DNA of 64,000 nucleotides from the NCBI GenBank assembly GCA_945870025.1, contig CAMBQN010000001.1:1-64000 (forward strand), in the 5' to 3' direction. The position numbers and the translations under genes were made by a program. Shown in pieces: positions 15,824-22,178 of the stretch. The notes under the pieces are model-generated. The model searched no databases and was not told the DNA's origin. It saw only the letters and a program-made list of their open reading frames with translations. Numbering within the stretch: position 1 is the stretch's first letter; every line of letters begins with the position of its first letter. The DNA comes from Akkermansia muciniphila. GTDB taxonomy: Bacteria > Verrucomicrobiota > Kiritimatiellia > RFP12 > JAAYNR01.

Positions 15824-17263
15824 ATGGCAAAGCAGAAACGATCCAAGCGTGGCATGGGGCACCTGTTCAAGATGCACCTGGGCAAACAACACCCCGCCGA
15901 TTGGAAGGGGGCCGGGGCGTTTTGGATTAACTTTTCGCCGGGGAAGGGGTGCGGCCGGATTGTGCAGGCGCTAACCGATGCGGACGGAAAAGCAATCACC
16001 GACCGGGCCCAGGCGGAGCAAGCGCGAATGAAACTTGTCGGGGCCGGGCTTGCCGGGGATCGTGTCGAGGCGCTGCGGGGCGTTCTATCTTCCAAACTGG
16101 CGACGGCGGAAACCGACCTGCAAGCGGCGCGGCTGGAGTCGGTGCCGGGCGTCAAGATTGCCGATGCCTTTGACGCATACGAACGCACACCCCGAACCAT
16201 GCGACCGGATTCAGGCGACGCCACACTTGAACAGTACGCTTTCCAGTGGGGGCGGTTTGCTCGATGGATCGGAGAGAATCACCCCGAGGCTGTGACTTTG
16301 CGTGACGTGACCGAGGATCACGCGGCCGCCTATGCTGCCGACCTGCAAGCGGCGGGGCTGTCGGGCGGTACGGTCAATAAACACGTCGGGCTGTTGCGGC
16401 TGGTTTTCCGCGTGCTACGCAAGCAGGCCGGGATCACTGCCGACCCCTGGGGGGACATTCGCCCGGCAAAGCACAGAGCCAAGGGGCGGCGGGAACTCTC
16501 CACCGTTGAACTGCGGCGCGTGTGTGACGAAGCAAGCGGGGAGTTGCGCCCCTTGCTGGCGCTTGGGCTTTATACTGGCATGCGGCTTGCCGATTGTGCC
16601 TTGCTGCGATGGGATGAAATAGACGACGCGCAAGGCGTCATAATGGCGACCCCGCAGAAAACCGCACGCACGTCTGGCAAACAAGTACGGCTTCCAATTC
16701 ATGCCAGCCTGCGGGAGATCCTGCAGGCGCTTCCGCGCGCGGGCGAATATGTGTTGCCGGAAACGGCGACGGACTATCAGGCGCGGCGCGATTATGTCAC
16801 TGACAAGATACAGCGTCATTTCAGGGCATGCGGGATTGACGTGCACGCGGCGGGCACCGGGGGACAGATCGAGAGAGACGGCGCCGGCGCCCCCGTCCGG
16901 GATGATGCCGGGCGCGTTCAGATCGTGGACACCGGCAAGCGGGCGGTTGTGGCGGTTGGGTTTCACAGTCTGCGGCATTCTTTCGTTTCGATGTGCCGGG
17001 CGGCTGGCGTTCCCCTGTCGGTTGTGGAAAGTCTTGTCGGGCACTCCAATCCGAACATGACGCGGCTTTACACGCATACGAGCGGCGGCGCGGCGGAACA
17101 GGCCATTGCCGGGCTTCCGTCGTTCACCGGGGGCGACGGCACACCCCCCGAGGGTGAAAACGCGCTGACGGGCGTCCTGGAGTCGCTGGCGGGGCTGTCC
17201 ACGGCTGACCTGCGGGCGGTGGGGGCGCGGGTAAAGAAACTGCTTGCGACCCGACCCGGCTGA
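15824..17263 (+). CDS. int: Tyrosine site-specific recombinase (integrase)
   Basis: A 479-residue integrase expected to join and excise the element at tRNA-Tyr. The catalytic set is visible: Arg254 in TGMRLADCALLRW, His381 and Arg384 in HSLRHSF, His407 in VGHSNPNMT and the nucleophile Tyr416 in RLYTH. A SAM-like core-binding domain spans roughly residues 115-210 (LEQYAFQWGRFARWIGENHP, VNKHVGLLRLVFR). An unusual insertion (VHAAGTGGQIERDGAGAP..., about 345-370) sits before the HxxR box, as in other long phage-type integrases. The start at 15824 follows a strong purine-rich site; earlier in-frame starts would read through the arm sites and promoter. A rho-independent terminator follows at 17290. 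Confidence 0.96.
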   Translation: MAKQKRSKRGMGHLFKMHLGKQHPADWKGAGAFWINFSPGKGCGRIVQALTDADGKAITDRAQAEQARMKLVGAGLAGDRVEALRGVLSSKLATAETDLQAARLESVPGVKIADAFDAYERTPRTMRPDSGDATLEQYAFQWGRFARWIGENHPEAVTLRDVTEDHAAAYAADLQAAGLSGGTVNKHVGLLRLVFRVLRKQAGITADPWGDIRPAKHRAKGRRELSTVELRRVCDEASGELRPLLALGLYTGMRLADCALLRWDEIDDAQGVIMATPQKTARTSGKQVRLPIHASLREILQALPRAGEYVLPETATDYQARRDYVTDKIQRHFRACGIDVHAAGTGGQIERDGAGAPVRDDAGRVQIVDTGKRAVVAVGFHSLRHSFVSMCRAAGVPLSVVESLVGHSNPNMTRLYTHTSGGAAEQAIAGLPSFTGGDGTPPEGENALTGVLESLAGLSTADLRAVGARVKKLLATRPG

Positions 17264-17289
17264 CAACCCAGGCACGTCGTATTCGCTAC

Positions 17290-17322
17290 GCCCGACATCG
17301 AAAATACGGTGTCGGGCTTTTT
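17290..17322 (+). terminator. Rho-independent terminator after the integrase
   Basis: Stem GCCCGACATCG / CGGTGTCGGGC (one G-U pair), loop AAAATA, followed by TTTTT. It separates integrase transcription from the following operon. Confidence 0.85.
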
Positions 17323-17415
17323 CGTGCCGATAAACGGTTGTTTTTTTGTCCAATTCTGACGCAACAGAAACGGCTTTTATTTGACACATAGGCCATACCT
17401 AGCGGTTGTGTACGT

Positions 17416-17430
17416 ACAGCATTACGCTGT
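17416..17430 (+). promoter_or_regulatory. Short palindrome before the HTH gene
   Basis: ACAGC-ATTAC-GCTGT lies 22 bases before the start of the MerR-type HTH gene, with TTGACA at 17381-17386 upstream. It could be an operator bound by that protein; a -10 box at proper spacing is not clear. Confidence 0.35.
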
Positions 17431-17452
17431 CGGCAACTGCGGGAGAAAACCT

Positions 17453-17716
17453 ATGACACCAGAAAAGCTGATTGCGGCGGTTATGGCCGCACCTGTTGAC
17501 AGGCACGCGGCGATATTCAGAGCGGCCTCCGCTGACCCGGGCAAGCCAAAAATGGGGACCCTGCGAGAGGCCGCTGACATCCTGGGCGTGAACCCCCGGA
17601 CGATCGCACGTTACGAGCGGCGCGGGTTGCTGACCGCCCGGCGTCTGTCGAAACGCATGATCCGGTATGACCTGGGGGAGGTTGAACGGCTGCTTGCCAG
17701 CAAGGGGGCCGCGTAA
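17453..17716 (+). CDS. MerR-type helix-turn-helix protein (putative excisionase/regulator)
   Basis: An 87-residue protein whose middle, LREAADILGVNPRTIARYERRGLL, is the classic MerR/excisionase HTH with the wing TARRLSKRMIRYDLGEVERLL. There is no effector domain, so it is either a small regulator or a recombination directionality factor; its place right after the integrase favours the latter or a repressor of the operon. The start at 17453 has GGGAG upstream. It is the first of a run of closely spaced genes (2 bases to the next). Confidence 0.75.
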   Translation: MTPEKLIAAVMAAPVDRHAAIFRAASADPGKPKMGTLREAADILGVNPRTIARYERRGLLTARRLSKRMIRYDLGEVERLLASKGAA

Positions 17717-17718
17717 CC

Positions 17719-17907
17719 ATGAAGACGAAAACCATAACCTTCGAGTTATGCCGCCACCGTGCGAATCACGCCGCACCCTGCCGCACCCTGCCGCGGTGTA
17801 CGTGTTGCGGGCGTGTTCTTACTGCCTGGAACTTCCGCAACACCTGCGGCGATTGCGACCGGGCCGGGCGTCTGCGGCGAATGAAAGAGCGGTGCTGCCA
17901 TGCTTAG
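17719..17907 (+). CDS. Small zinc-ribbon protein, element gene
   Basis: A 62-residue basic protein with two Cys-x2-Cys pairs (C27/C30 and C43/C46), the layout of a zinc ribbon. No named family recognised. It starts two bases after the HTH gene and overlaps the next gene by 8 bases, so coding is supported mainly by the tight spacing and the metal-site pattern. Role unknown; small zinc ribbons in mobile elements often bind nucleic acid or a host enzyme. Confidence 0.55.
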   Translation: MKTKTITFELCRHRANHAAPCRTLPRCTCCGRVLTAWNFRNTCGDCDRAGRLRRMKERCCHA

Positions 17908-18226
17908 TGACAAAGACCTGCAAGCACTGGTTGAACAAGCGGCCGCCAAAAAAGCCCGGATTACCTTTTTGCGTGCATTGCATGCAGATCGAAACGCCCC
18001 GCTCCTTCCGGAAGAAGGGGGAGAAATTGCGAGGTTGGAAGCCGAGCGCCGCACTCTAAATCGCCGCGTCTTCTTTGCGCGGCGCTACCGGGGGCAAGCG
18101 GCGGCGTGCCCGTGCTGCGGCGCGTTGAAGTGTAAACGGTTTTTTAAGACCGTTGTTGACGGATCACCCGCAGTTTGCGGGCAGTGTGCCAAGGCGATTA
18201 CGAGCGACGCGGAGGTTTGCCCATGA
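17900..18226 (+). CDS. Zinc-ribbon protein with N-terminal helix, element gene
   Basis: A 108-residue protein with a helical charged first half (residues 1-60, rich in Glu, Arg and Leu, likely coiled coil) and a C-terminal zinc ribbon, C70-x2-C73 and C93-x2-C96. It overlaps the gene before by 8 bases and the gene after by 4 (ATGA), pointing to translational coupling. No homologue recognised. The charged helix followed by a ribbon suggests a nucleic-acid or protein adaptor. Confidence 0.6.
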   Translation: MLSDKDLQALVEQAAAKKARITFLRALHADRNAPLLPEEGGEIARLEAERRTLNRRVFFARRYRGQAAACPCCGALKCKRFFKTVVDGSPAVCGQCAKAITSDAEVCP

Positions 18227-18852
18227 CTGACCGAACCGCGAACCTAAACGCCTATCGGGCGAAACTCGGGAAACAGCCAATCACCGGAAAGGATCACGTT
18301 GCCCCGCCGGCGGATCACGCTGCCCCGCCCCAGGGGAAGAAACGGGAAGCCCCACACCGCAAGGCGGGCGGTGGGGGGTTGCGCAAGCAGTGGAAGTGGA
18401 AACCGAAAGCCCCGGATCCGGCCGGGGCGGCACCGGCCGAAAAAGGCAAGCGATGGACTCGCGTTTTTGACGCTGACGCCGATCGAATACGCAACTGCCA
18501 AGCGCCAGACCAGTATCCGGTGACGCTAGCCTTGTGGTACGAGCTCGTTAGGGAAGCGGGTTATAAGCGTTCTTGCACGTTTGAGGCGAGCGATGCTTAT
18601 CTATCGCGCCGCATACCGGGCATGCGGTCAAGAAACACAATCCGCAATGCGGCTGCCATTTTGCAAAGCCTGGGCATGCTGACAAGTGAATCACGGGTGG
18701 TTCCTGGTACGAAAAACAGGGAACCACTTGTTAGAACGATTCACCCCGCAAGCCCCATGCCGTTTTTGGACGGGAGTCCATGCAAGGCCGGCGCAGAGGT
18801 GGGCGAAAAGGCCGGCGCAGAGGTGGGCGAAAGTGAACCTGTCTTCACATGA
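18223..18852 (+). CDS. Putative DNA-binding/replication protein of the element
   Basis: A 209-residue protein. Residues 1-80 are basic, Pro- and Lys-rich and probably disordered; ~90-165 form a helical region (YPVTLALWYELVREAGY, FEASDAYLSRRIPGM, SRNTIRNAAAILQSLGMLT) with the helix-turn-helix and wing pattern of a winged-helix domain such as in phage replication organisers; the tail holds a duplicated KAGAEVGE. I do not recognise a named family. Directly after its stop come three 19-bp palindromes and a fourth longer-spaced one, which would be natural binding sites for it. It is translationally coupled (ATGA) to the preceding gene. A replication initiator or an iteron-binding regulator are both possible. 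Confidence 0.6.
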   Translation: MTDRTANLNAYRAKLGKQPITGKDHVAPPADHAAPPQGKKREAPHRKAGGGGLRKQWKWKPKAPDPAGAAPAEKGKRWTRVFDADADRIRNCQAPDQYPVTLALWYELVREAGYKRSCTFEASDAYLSRRIPGMRSRNTIRNAAAILQSLGMLTSESRVVPGTKNREPLVRTIHPASPMPFLDGSPCKAGAEVGEKAGAEVGESEPVFT

Positions 18853-18855
18853 ACC

Positions 18856-18962
18856 TTGTTCACACAATGAACAACCCCCTTGTTCACACAATGAACAACC
18901 CCCTTGTTCACACAATGAACAACAACCCCCTTGTTCACCAACTCGCACCGTTTTGGTGAACA
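18856..18962 (+). repeat. Palindromic iterons (three tandem plus one spaced)
   Basis: TTGTTCACACAATGAACAA occurs three times (18856-18874, 18880-18898, 18904-18922) at 24-bp spacing, each copy itself an inverted repeat TTGTTCA-N5-TGAACAA, separated by CCCCC-type linkers. A fourth set uses the same half-site with a wider gap: TGTTCACC (18932-18939) and GGTGAACA (18955-18962). Tandem palindromes right after a putative winged-helix gene fit a replication origin or a cooperative operator. They are too short and too regular in spacing to be CRISPR. Confidence 0.85.
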
Positions 18963-18967
18963 GAATC

Positions 18968-19006
18968 TTAGAACACACATGCCTAAAGGCATGATGTGTG
19001 TTCTAA
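18968..19006. other. Long imperfect hairpin
   Basis: TTAGAACACACATGCCT pairs with AGGCATGATGTGTGTTCTAA through a three-base bulge. It stands between the iterons and the terminator, without its own T-run on either side. It could be a transcript end structure, a nicking or origin hairpin, or a regulator site. Confidence 0.6.
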
Positions 19007-19008
19007 TA

Positions 19009-19059
19009 AAAAATCAGCGCCCTTTCGCGTTTTGATGACGCGAGGGCTGATTTTTTTTT
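19009..19059 (+). terminator. Rho-independent terminator
   Basis: Arms AAATCAGCGCCCTTTCGCG and CGCGAGGGCTGATTT form a stem with small mismatches, followed by nine T. It ends the operon that starts with the HTH gene and lies about 40 bases before the nuclease gene. Confidence 0.8.
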
Positions 19060-19101
19060 GGAATAGAGAGAAATACCAAGTGACCGCCACAGGAGTTTGA
19101 C

Positions 19102-19521
19102 ATGGGACAACGATCACAAAGAAAAGGTGCGGACGGTGAACGCGAGCTTGCGGCGATGCTGACAGAGCTGCTTGGAGTTCCCTGTCAACGAGCAAGCGGG
19201 ATGTACCTGCCTGGTATAATCGCGCCCGATGTGCTGATTGCTGGCGACCAGCTTCACATTGAGGCTAAACGCCGTGAGACGGTTTGCCTGCCCGCTGCGC
19301 TGCGGCAAGCGAAGGCTGACGCGAGACAAGGCCAGGTTCCAATTGTGGCGCACCGCCCGAACCGCTGCGGGTGGATGGTTACACTTGACTTGTGCGACCT
19401 GGTACGCCTTGCGAACGCCGTACTGCTTACGGCGGCGGCGGGGCGGGGTGAAGACAAGGGGGGAAGCGACCGACGCGAAAAACAGCCCCCCCCGTGCGGC
19501 GGTGGGGGTGGGGGAGGTTGA
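19102..19521 (+). CDS. PDDEXK-fold nuclease (Holliday-junction-resolvase-like)
   Basis: A 139-residue protein with the core of a small PDDEXK nuclease: Glu in GADGERELA (residues 9-17), Asp43 in APDV, Glu54-x-Lys56 in HIEAKRRE, and a following helix LPAALRQAKADA. This is the pattern of archaeal-type Hjc and phage resolvase-like nucleases acting on branched DNA; a role in element replication or recombination intermediates is likely. The C-terminal ~30 residues are low-complexity (PPPCGGGGGGG). The start at 19102 has AGGAG upstream. It opens a second operon after the terminator at 19009-19059. Confidence 0.78.
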   Translation: MGQRSQRKGADGERELAAMLTELLGVPCQRASGMYLPGIIAPDVLIAGDQLHIEAKRRETVCLPAALRQAKADARQGQVPIVAHRPNRCGWMVTLDLCDLVRLANAVLLTAAAGRGEDKGGSDRREKQPPPCGGGGGGG

Positions 19522-19548
19522 CACTCCGGCCATAGGTAGGAGGTCCAC

Positions 19549-19977
19549 ATGGATCAAAAGTTAAATGATGCTATCCAGATCGCCGCGAACGCGGTGAACG
19601 AAGCCGAGGCGGCGCTGTCCGAACTCGAAAACGACGTAACCACGGATCCAGGCAAACTTGCCACGAAACGCACCGCCGCAAAGGAAACCCTCGCAATCCT
19701 ACGCGAGCGGCATGCAAAGGCGCGGGAGATCGCCGCCGCCGCCGCCGCTGGCGAGAGGGCGCGGCAAATCGCCGTCTTCCGATCGGAGGCAACCGAACTG
19801 CGGCGCAAGGCAGACCACGCCCGGAAATCCGCAGAGGGCCAGGTTGACGGGATTTACGGCGTCGGCACTGCCGAGTTTCTCCGGTATAACAACCGGAATC
19901 CACTCAACGCGGCCGCGTTAGAAACCGAGGCCGTGAACACTGAAGGCCAGGCCGAGCAACTGGAGGTTGAAAAATGA
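19549..19977 (+). CDS. Coiled-coil protein, element gene
   Basis: A 142-residue protein that is mostly Ala/Glu/Arg-rich helix (NAVNEAEAALSELEND, AKETLAILRERHAKAREIAAAAAAGERARQIA), consistent with a coiled coil, with a less regular stretch near residues 100-120 (GIYGVGTAEFLRYNNRNP). AGGAGG lies just upstream of its start and it overlaps the next gene by four bases (ATGA). No homologue recognised. Such proteins occur in phage morphogenesis and replication modules, but nothing here decides between them. Confidence 0.65.
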   Translation: MDQKLNDAIQIAANAVNEAEAALSELENDVTTDPGKLATKRTAAKETLAILRERHAKAREIAAAAAAGERARQIAVFRSEATELRRKADHARKSAEGQVDGIYGVGTAEFLRYNNRNPLNAAALETEAVNTEGQAEQLEVEK

Positions 19978-20234
19978 TTGACCCAGAGAAATACCACGCT
20001 GTCCGGACCGAGCTTGAGACGAACCTTGCCAAGGCCAATGCGAGGGTCACAAAGATTGACGCGGCTTCTGCCGCCTTCCGCGCGGCTGGCGTCGATCCGA
20101 ATGACTTGGAAGACCCGAGCGGCGGATTTGAGGCCGTTGTGAACGCGGACGATCAATCTGCCGCCGTGAGGCGCCAGACGATGCGGCCGGCGGCGCGGGA
20201 ACGCTGGTTAAAGAAACAGGGCTGTCTGGGGTAA
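19974..20234 (+). CDS. Small hypothetical protein, element gene
   Basis: An 86-residue, mostly helical protein translationally coupled to the coiled-coil gene through an ATGA overlap. It ends in a basic helix (RRQTMRPAARERWLKKQG). No family recognised. The pair was probably inherited and expressed together. Confidence 0.55.
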   Translation: MIDPEKYHAVRTELETNLAKANARVTKIDAASAAFRAAGVDPNDLEDPSGGFEAVVNADDQSAAVRRQTMRPAARERWLKKQGCLG

Positions 20235-20258
20235 GCATCCGGGCGGGTTTGCAAGCCT

Positions 20259-20681
20259 ATGATTACCGAACACAAAACTTGCGCCGCGGTGAACGCGAAA
20301 GGAATGCCATGCCAGGCGCGGCCGGGGGTGTCGGGGTTCTGCTATACTCACGATCCAGAGCTTGTCGACGCCCGAGCTTCTTCACGCCGGCGCGGCGGGC
20401 TTGCGCGGGCGTCGGCGCTTGCGCGGGCCGTTCTTCCGGCTGCCGATGTGTCGAAAGCGCTACGTGACCCGGCCGCCGTCCGCGATTTACTTGCAGTGAC
20501 AATCAGGAACGCGCAAACGGGCCGCCTGGATTGCCGTATAGCCGCCGTTGTAGGGGGGTTGGCCGCAACGCTGCTTAAGGCGATGGAACAGGCGGACGTT
20601 GAACGGCGCTTGGCAGAATTAGAAAGCCGTCTGGCGAAAGGCCAAACGAATGAAATACGACGCCCGACTGAAGCGCCTTGA
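20259..20681 (+). CDS. Zinc-finger-like N-terminus protein of phage type
   Basis: A 140-residue protein. The first 31 residues carry C8, C18, C28 and H31 in a layout (C..., GMPCQARP, GFCYTHDP) common to small phage and prophage proteins, followed by a basic turn (ASSRRRGGLARA) and a long helical region ending in a probable coiled coil (EQADVERRLAELESRLAKG). Proteins of this kind are often encoded near terminase genes, but no terminase is here. It starts 24 bases after the preceding gene and overlaps the next one. Confidence 0.6.
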   Translation: MITEHKTCAAVNAKGMPCQARPGVSGFCYTHDPELVDARASSRRRGGLARASALARAVLPAADVSKALRDPAAVRDLLAVTIRNAQTGRLDCRIAAVVGGLAATLLKAMEQADVERRLAELESRLAKGQTNEIRRPTEAP

Positions 20682-20853
20682 ACGGATCACCGCGCAACCC
20701 GCCGCACCCGCCGCACCCGACATCGAATCAATGACGGATGAAGAGCTGACAGCTATCGCCGGTCCGCTGACCGAGGCCGATTTTATCGAGATATGCGCCG
20801 AACTCCGCAACCGAGATCGGGGCGGCTTGACGGGGCGAACTGCCTTAGCATAA
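20650..20853 (+). CDS. Small hypothetical protein, element gene
   Basis: A 67-residue protein with a basic start (MKYDARLKRLER), an Ala/Pro linker and an acidic helix (ESMTDEELTAIAGPLTEADFIEICAEL). It overlaps the preceding gene by 32 bases in another frame. No homologue recognised; existence is supported by the gene-like composition and the overlap pattern typical of this element. Confidence 0.5.
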   Translation: MKYDARLKRLERITAQPAAPAAPDIESMTDEELTAIAGPLTEADFIEICAELRNRDRGGLTGRTALA

Positions 20854-20884
20854 AGCGTGCCACGTGGTTTTTGGCGCTACGTCG

Positions 20885-20932
20885 CATAATCGTCATTATG
20901 TAAACTCAAAATATTTTCATAATAATACTTTC
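20885..20932. promoter_or_regulatory. AT-rich patch with a perfect palindrome
   Basis: CATAAT-CGTC-ATTATG (20885-20900) begins the most AT-rich stretch of the element (to about 20932, AAATATTTTCATAATAATAC). It may be an operator with promoter for the zinc-ribbon gene at 20987 or an unwinding region; no consensus promoter pair is certain. Confidence 0.45.
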
Positions 20933-20986
20933 GCGCCGTGTTGTCGAAGGTGTATCATGCGCGGCGAAACAGAAAGCGAGGACAGC

Positions 20987-21292
20987 ATGAACGACGATGC
21001 GATAACCCGGCAGACGTGCACCCGATGCGGGGCGACCTGGTATCCGAGACGGCCCGGCCGTCCAGCGGTGTGTGCAACCTGCCATTCGCCTTATTGGGAC
21101 AAGCCGAGGGTGTACGAACTCCGCAACCGCCCGCCCGCAAGGCACCGTGGCGACGGCGGGCCAATCCCGACGCCACCGACGCCCCCGACGCCCCCGGAAG
21201 ACACGCGGGCGGGTGAGTTGCTCGCGAACTACAGGCGCATGAGGGCAGCGGCAAGGGCGGATCCGAACGCGACAGCGGGCGGCGGCGCTTAG
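20987..21292 (+). CDS. Zinc-ribbon protein (CxxCG-PR-CxxC-SPYWDKPR type)
   Basis: A 101-residue protein with a zinc ribbon C11-x2-C14 and C29-x2-C32 followed by the tail HSPYWDKPR, a recognisable small ribbon found in mobile elements and archaeal and bacterial genomes (often read as W-PR...P--C--C-S-YW--PR). Residues ~60-80 are a Pro/Thr linker and the end is a short helix. The start at 20987 has GAGG upstream; the longer start at 20957 lacks one. Function is unknown, probably nucleic-acid binding. Confidence 0.65.
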   Translation: MNDDAITRQTCTRCGATWYPRRPGRPAVCATCHSPYWDKPRVYELRNRPPARHRGDGGPIPTPPTPPTPPEDTRAGELLANYRRMRAAARADPNATAGGGA

Positions 21293-21356
21293 GGGGTGCC
21301 CCATGCCAGGATAAGGGGCACGCCAGCAAATTGCACGGCACCCCTGAATTACGCGC

Positions 21357-21386
21357 TTGACCGCCGCCGGCGTGACGTGTTACGCT
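21357..21386 (+). promoter_or_regulatory. Element promoter TTGACC-N18-TACGCT
   Basis: -35-like TTGACC (21357-21362) and -10-like TACGCT (21381-21386) with an 18-base spacer. The box style matches two other sites of the element (15743 and 21942). Confidence 0.45.
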
Positions 21387-21416
21387 TCAAACCGTCGGGC
21401 AAGTGCCCGGCCGGGA

Positions 21417-21494
21417 TTTAGCCCCCGACAAAAACCAAGGAAAGACACTTTGCCCCCCCCTTCACCGTGCGTGGTTCCTTGGAACCCGGCTAAA
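21417..21494 (+). ncRNA. Nested stem-loop leader or small RNA
   Basis: Outer stem TTTAGCC (21417-21423) with GGCTAAA (21488-21494); inner stem CCAAGGAA (21435-21442) with TTCCTTGG (21475-21482); the inner loop holds an eight-C run. The structure lies 30 bases after a promoter-like pair and about 40 before the next gene, so it is either a regulatory leader or a separate small RNA. Confidence 0.4.
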
Positions 21495-21531
21495 CACGGA
21501 GTTGCGGGGGGCATTTGTTTAAGGGGTCATT

Positions 21532-21837
21532 ATGGCCATTGCTGACAAAACCAAAACCACGGCTGGCTTGGACGTGGTCCTGCAGGAGCGGGCCGAAACG
21601 GAGTGCAAGACCATTGCCGAGTCGTTCGAGGAATCAGGCGTTATAGAGGTAGCCGGGGACGTGGCCAGCATGGCGCGGGCCGCGCTGTTCCCCCTGTCGT
21701 ACGTGGAATGCCATACTCCGGTTGACGGCGGGGAACGGCTGTCAAAATTGGTAGAGAAGGCGCAAGCGGCCGCCCGTAAACTTGAATGCATCTGCAATTC
21801 GATGGTTGTGGAATTGCAGAGGCTGGCGACCGTCTGA
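21532..21837 (+). CDS. Hypothetical protein, last gene of the element
   Basis: A 101-residue, mostly helical protein with three or four cysteines (ETECKTIAESF, SYVECHTP, KLECICNSMV) and no recognised family. AAGGGG precedes the ATG. It has its own promoter-like site, a structured leader of about 100 bases and a strong terminator, so it forms a single-gene unit at the element's right end, a position where integrative elements often carry a cargo or immunity gene. That role is only an inference. Confidence 0.6.
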   Translation: MAIADKTKTTAGLDVVLQERAETECKTIAESFEESGVIEVAGDVASMARAALFPLSYVECHTPVDGGERLSKLVEKAQAAARKLECICNSMVVELQRLATV

Positions 21838-21854
21838 CCGGCCGTTGCCACCCT

Positions 21855-21894
21855 GCGGCCGTCCGGATCACTCCGGGCGGCCGCTTTCGTTTTT
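21855..21894 (+). terminator. Strong rho-independent terminator
   Basis: 13-bp stem GCGGCCGTCCGGA / TCCGGGCGGCCGC with one G-U pair, loop TCAC, then TTTCGTTTTT. Confidence 0.85.
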
Positions 21895-21941
21895 CGGGGG
21901 TCAAAAAAGGCGGTTGACAGTCGGAATGATCCTGGGGCGGC

Positions 21942-21970
21942 TTGACCGACCGGGCGGGGTTGGATACTCT
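21942..21970 (+). promoter_or_regulatory. Promoter-like site TTGACC-N17-TACTCT at the right end
   Basis: TTGACC (21942-21947) and TACTCT (21965-21970), 17-base spacer. Transcription from here would run over the right arm sites into the attachment core, antisense to tRNA-Tyr, with no open frame in between; in an excised circle it would point across attP toward the integrase. Confidence 0.4.
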
Positions 21971-21993
21971 AACCGATGCCGCCCCCGGCGCTC

Positions 21994-22016
21994 ACTTGTA
22001 TTCACTTGTATTAACT
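21994..22016 (+). promoter_or_regulatory. Putative integrase arm sites, right end
   Basis: Two tandem decamers ACTTGTATTC and ACTTGTATTA followed by ACT; the block CACTTGTATTAACT is identical to 15730-15743 at the left end and in the same orientation. Confidence 0.6.
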
Positions 22017-22110
22017 AGGGGTACCACAGTAGGAATTGAACGGAACACGTCGGGACAGTTGGGAACACGCGAAAACCCTGAAATATGCGTTATTCCTAGG
22101 AAAAACAGGG

Positions 22111-22178
22111 GTTTTATTGATGGTGGTGGGACTAGGATTCGAACCTAGGAAGGCGTAAGCCAGCAGATTTACAGTCTG
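22111..22178 (-). repeat. Right attachment repeat within tRNA-Tyr
   Basis: Direct repeat of 15615-15682 (67 of 68 identical). It covers the 3' part of the intact tRNA-Tyr from the anticodon stem, plus ten bases beyond CCA. Confidence 0.93.

Larger units (their letters stand above)
15615..22178. mobile_element. Integrative element in tRNA-Tyr, about 6.56 kb
   Basis: The unit is bounded by 68-bp direct repeats (15615-15682 and 22111-22178, one mismatch), each carrying the 3' part of a tRNA-Tyr gene from the anticodon stem to CCA. The full tRNA is kept on the right side. A tyrosine recombinase lies just inside the left end. Inside are about eleven small genes, nearly all on the plus strand with frequent ATGA overlaps: HTH, zinc ribbons, putative DNA-binding/replication protein with downstream palindromic iterons, PDDEXK nuclease, coiled-coil proteins. 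No capsid, terminase, relaxase or type IV secretion gene is seen, so it is not a full prophage or conjugative element; a satellite-like or plasmid-derived integrative element is the best guess. Confidence 0.93.

Noticed and set aside
18856-18962. CRISPR array
   Set aside because: Repeats of 19 bp with 5-8-bp linkers are palindromic and too short; there are no unique spacers and no cas genes.
15615-22178. Intact prophage
   Set aside because: No capsid, portal, terminase, tail or lysis gene is visible in 6.6 kb.
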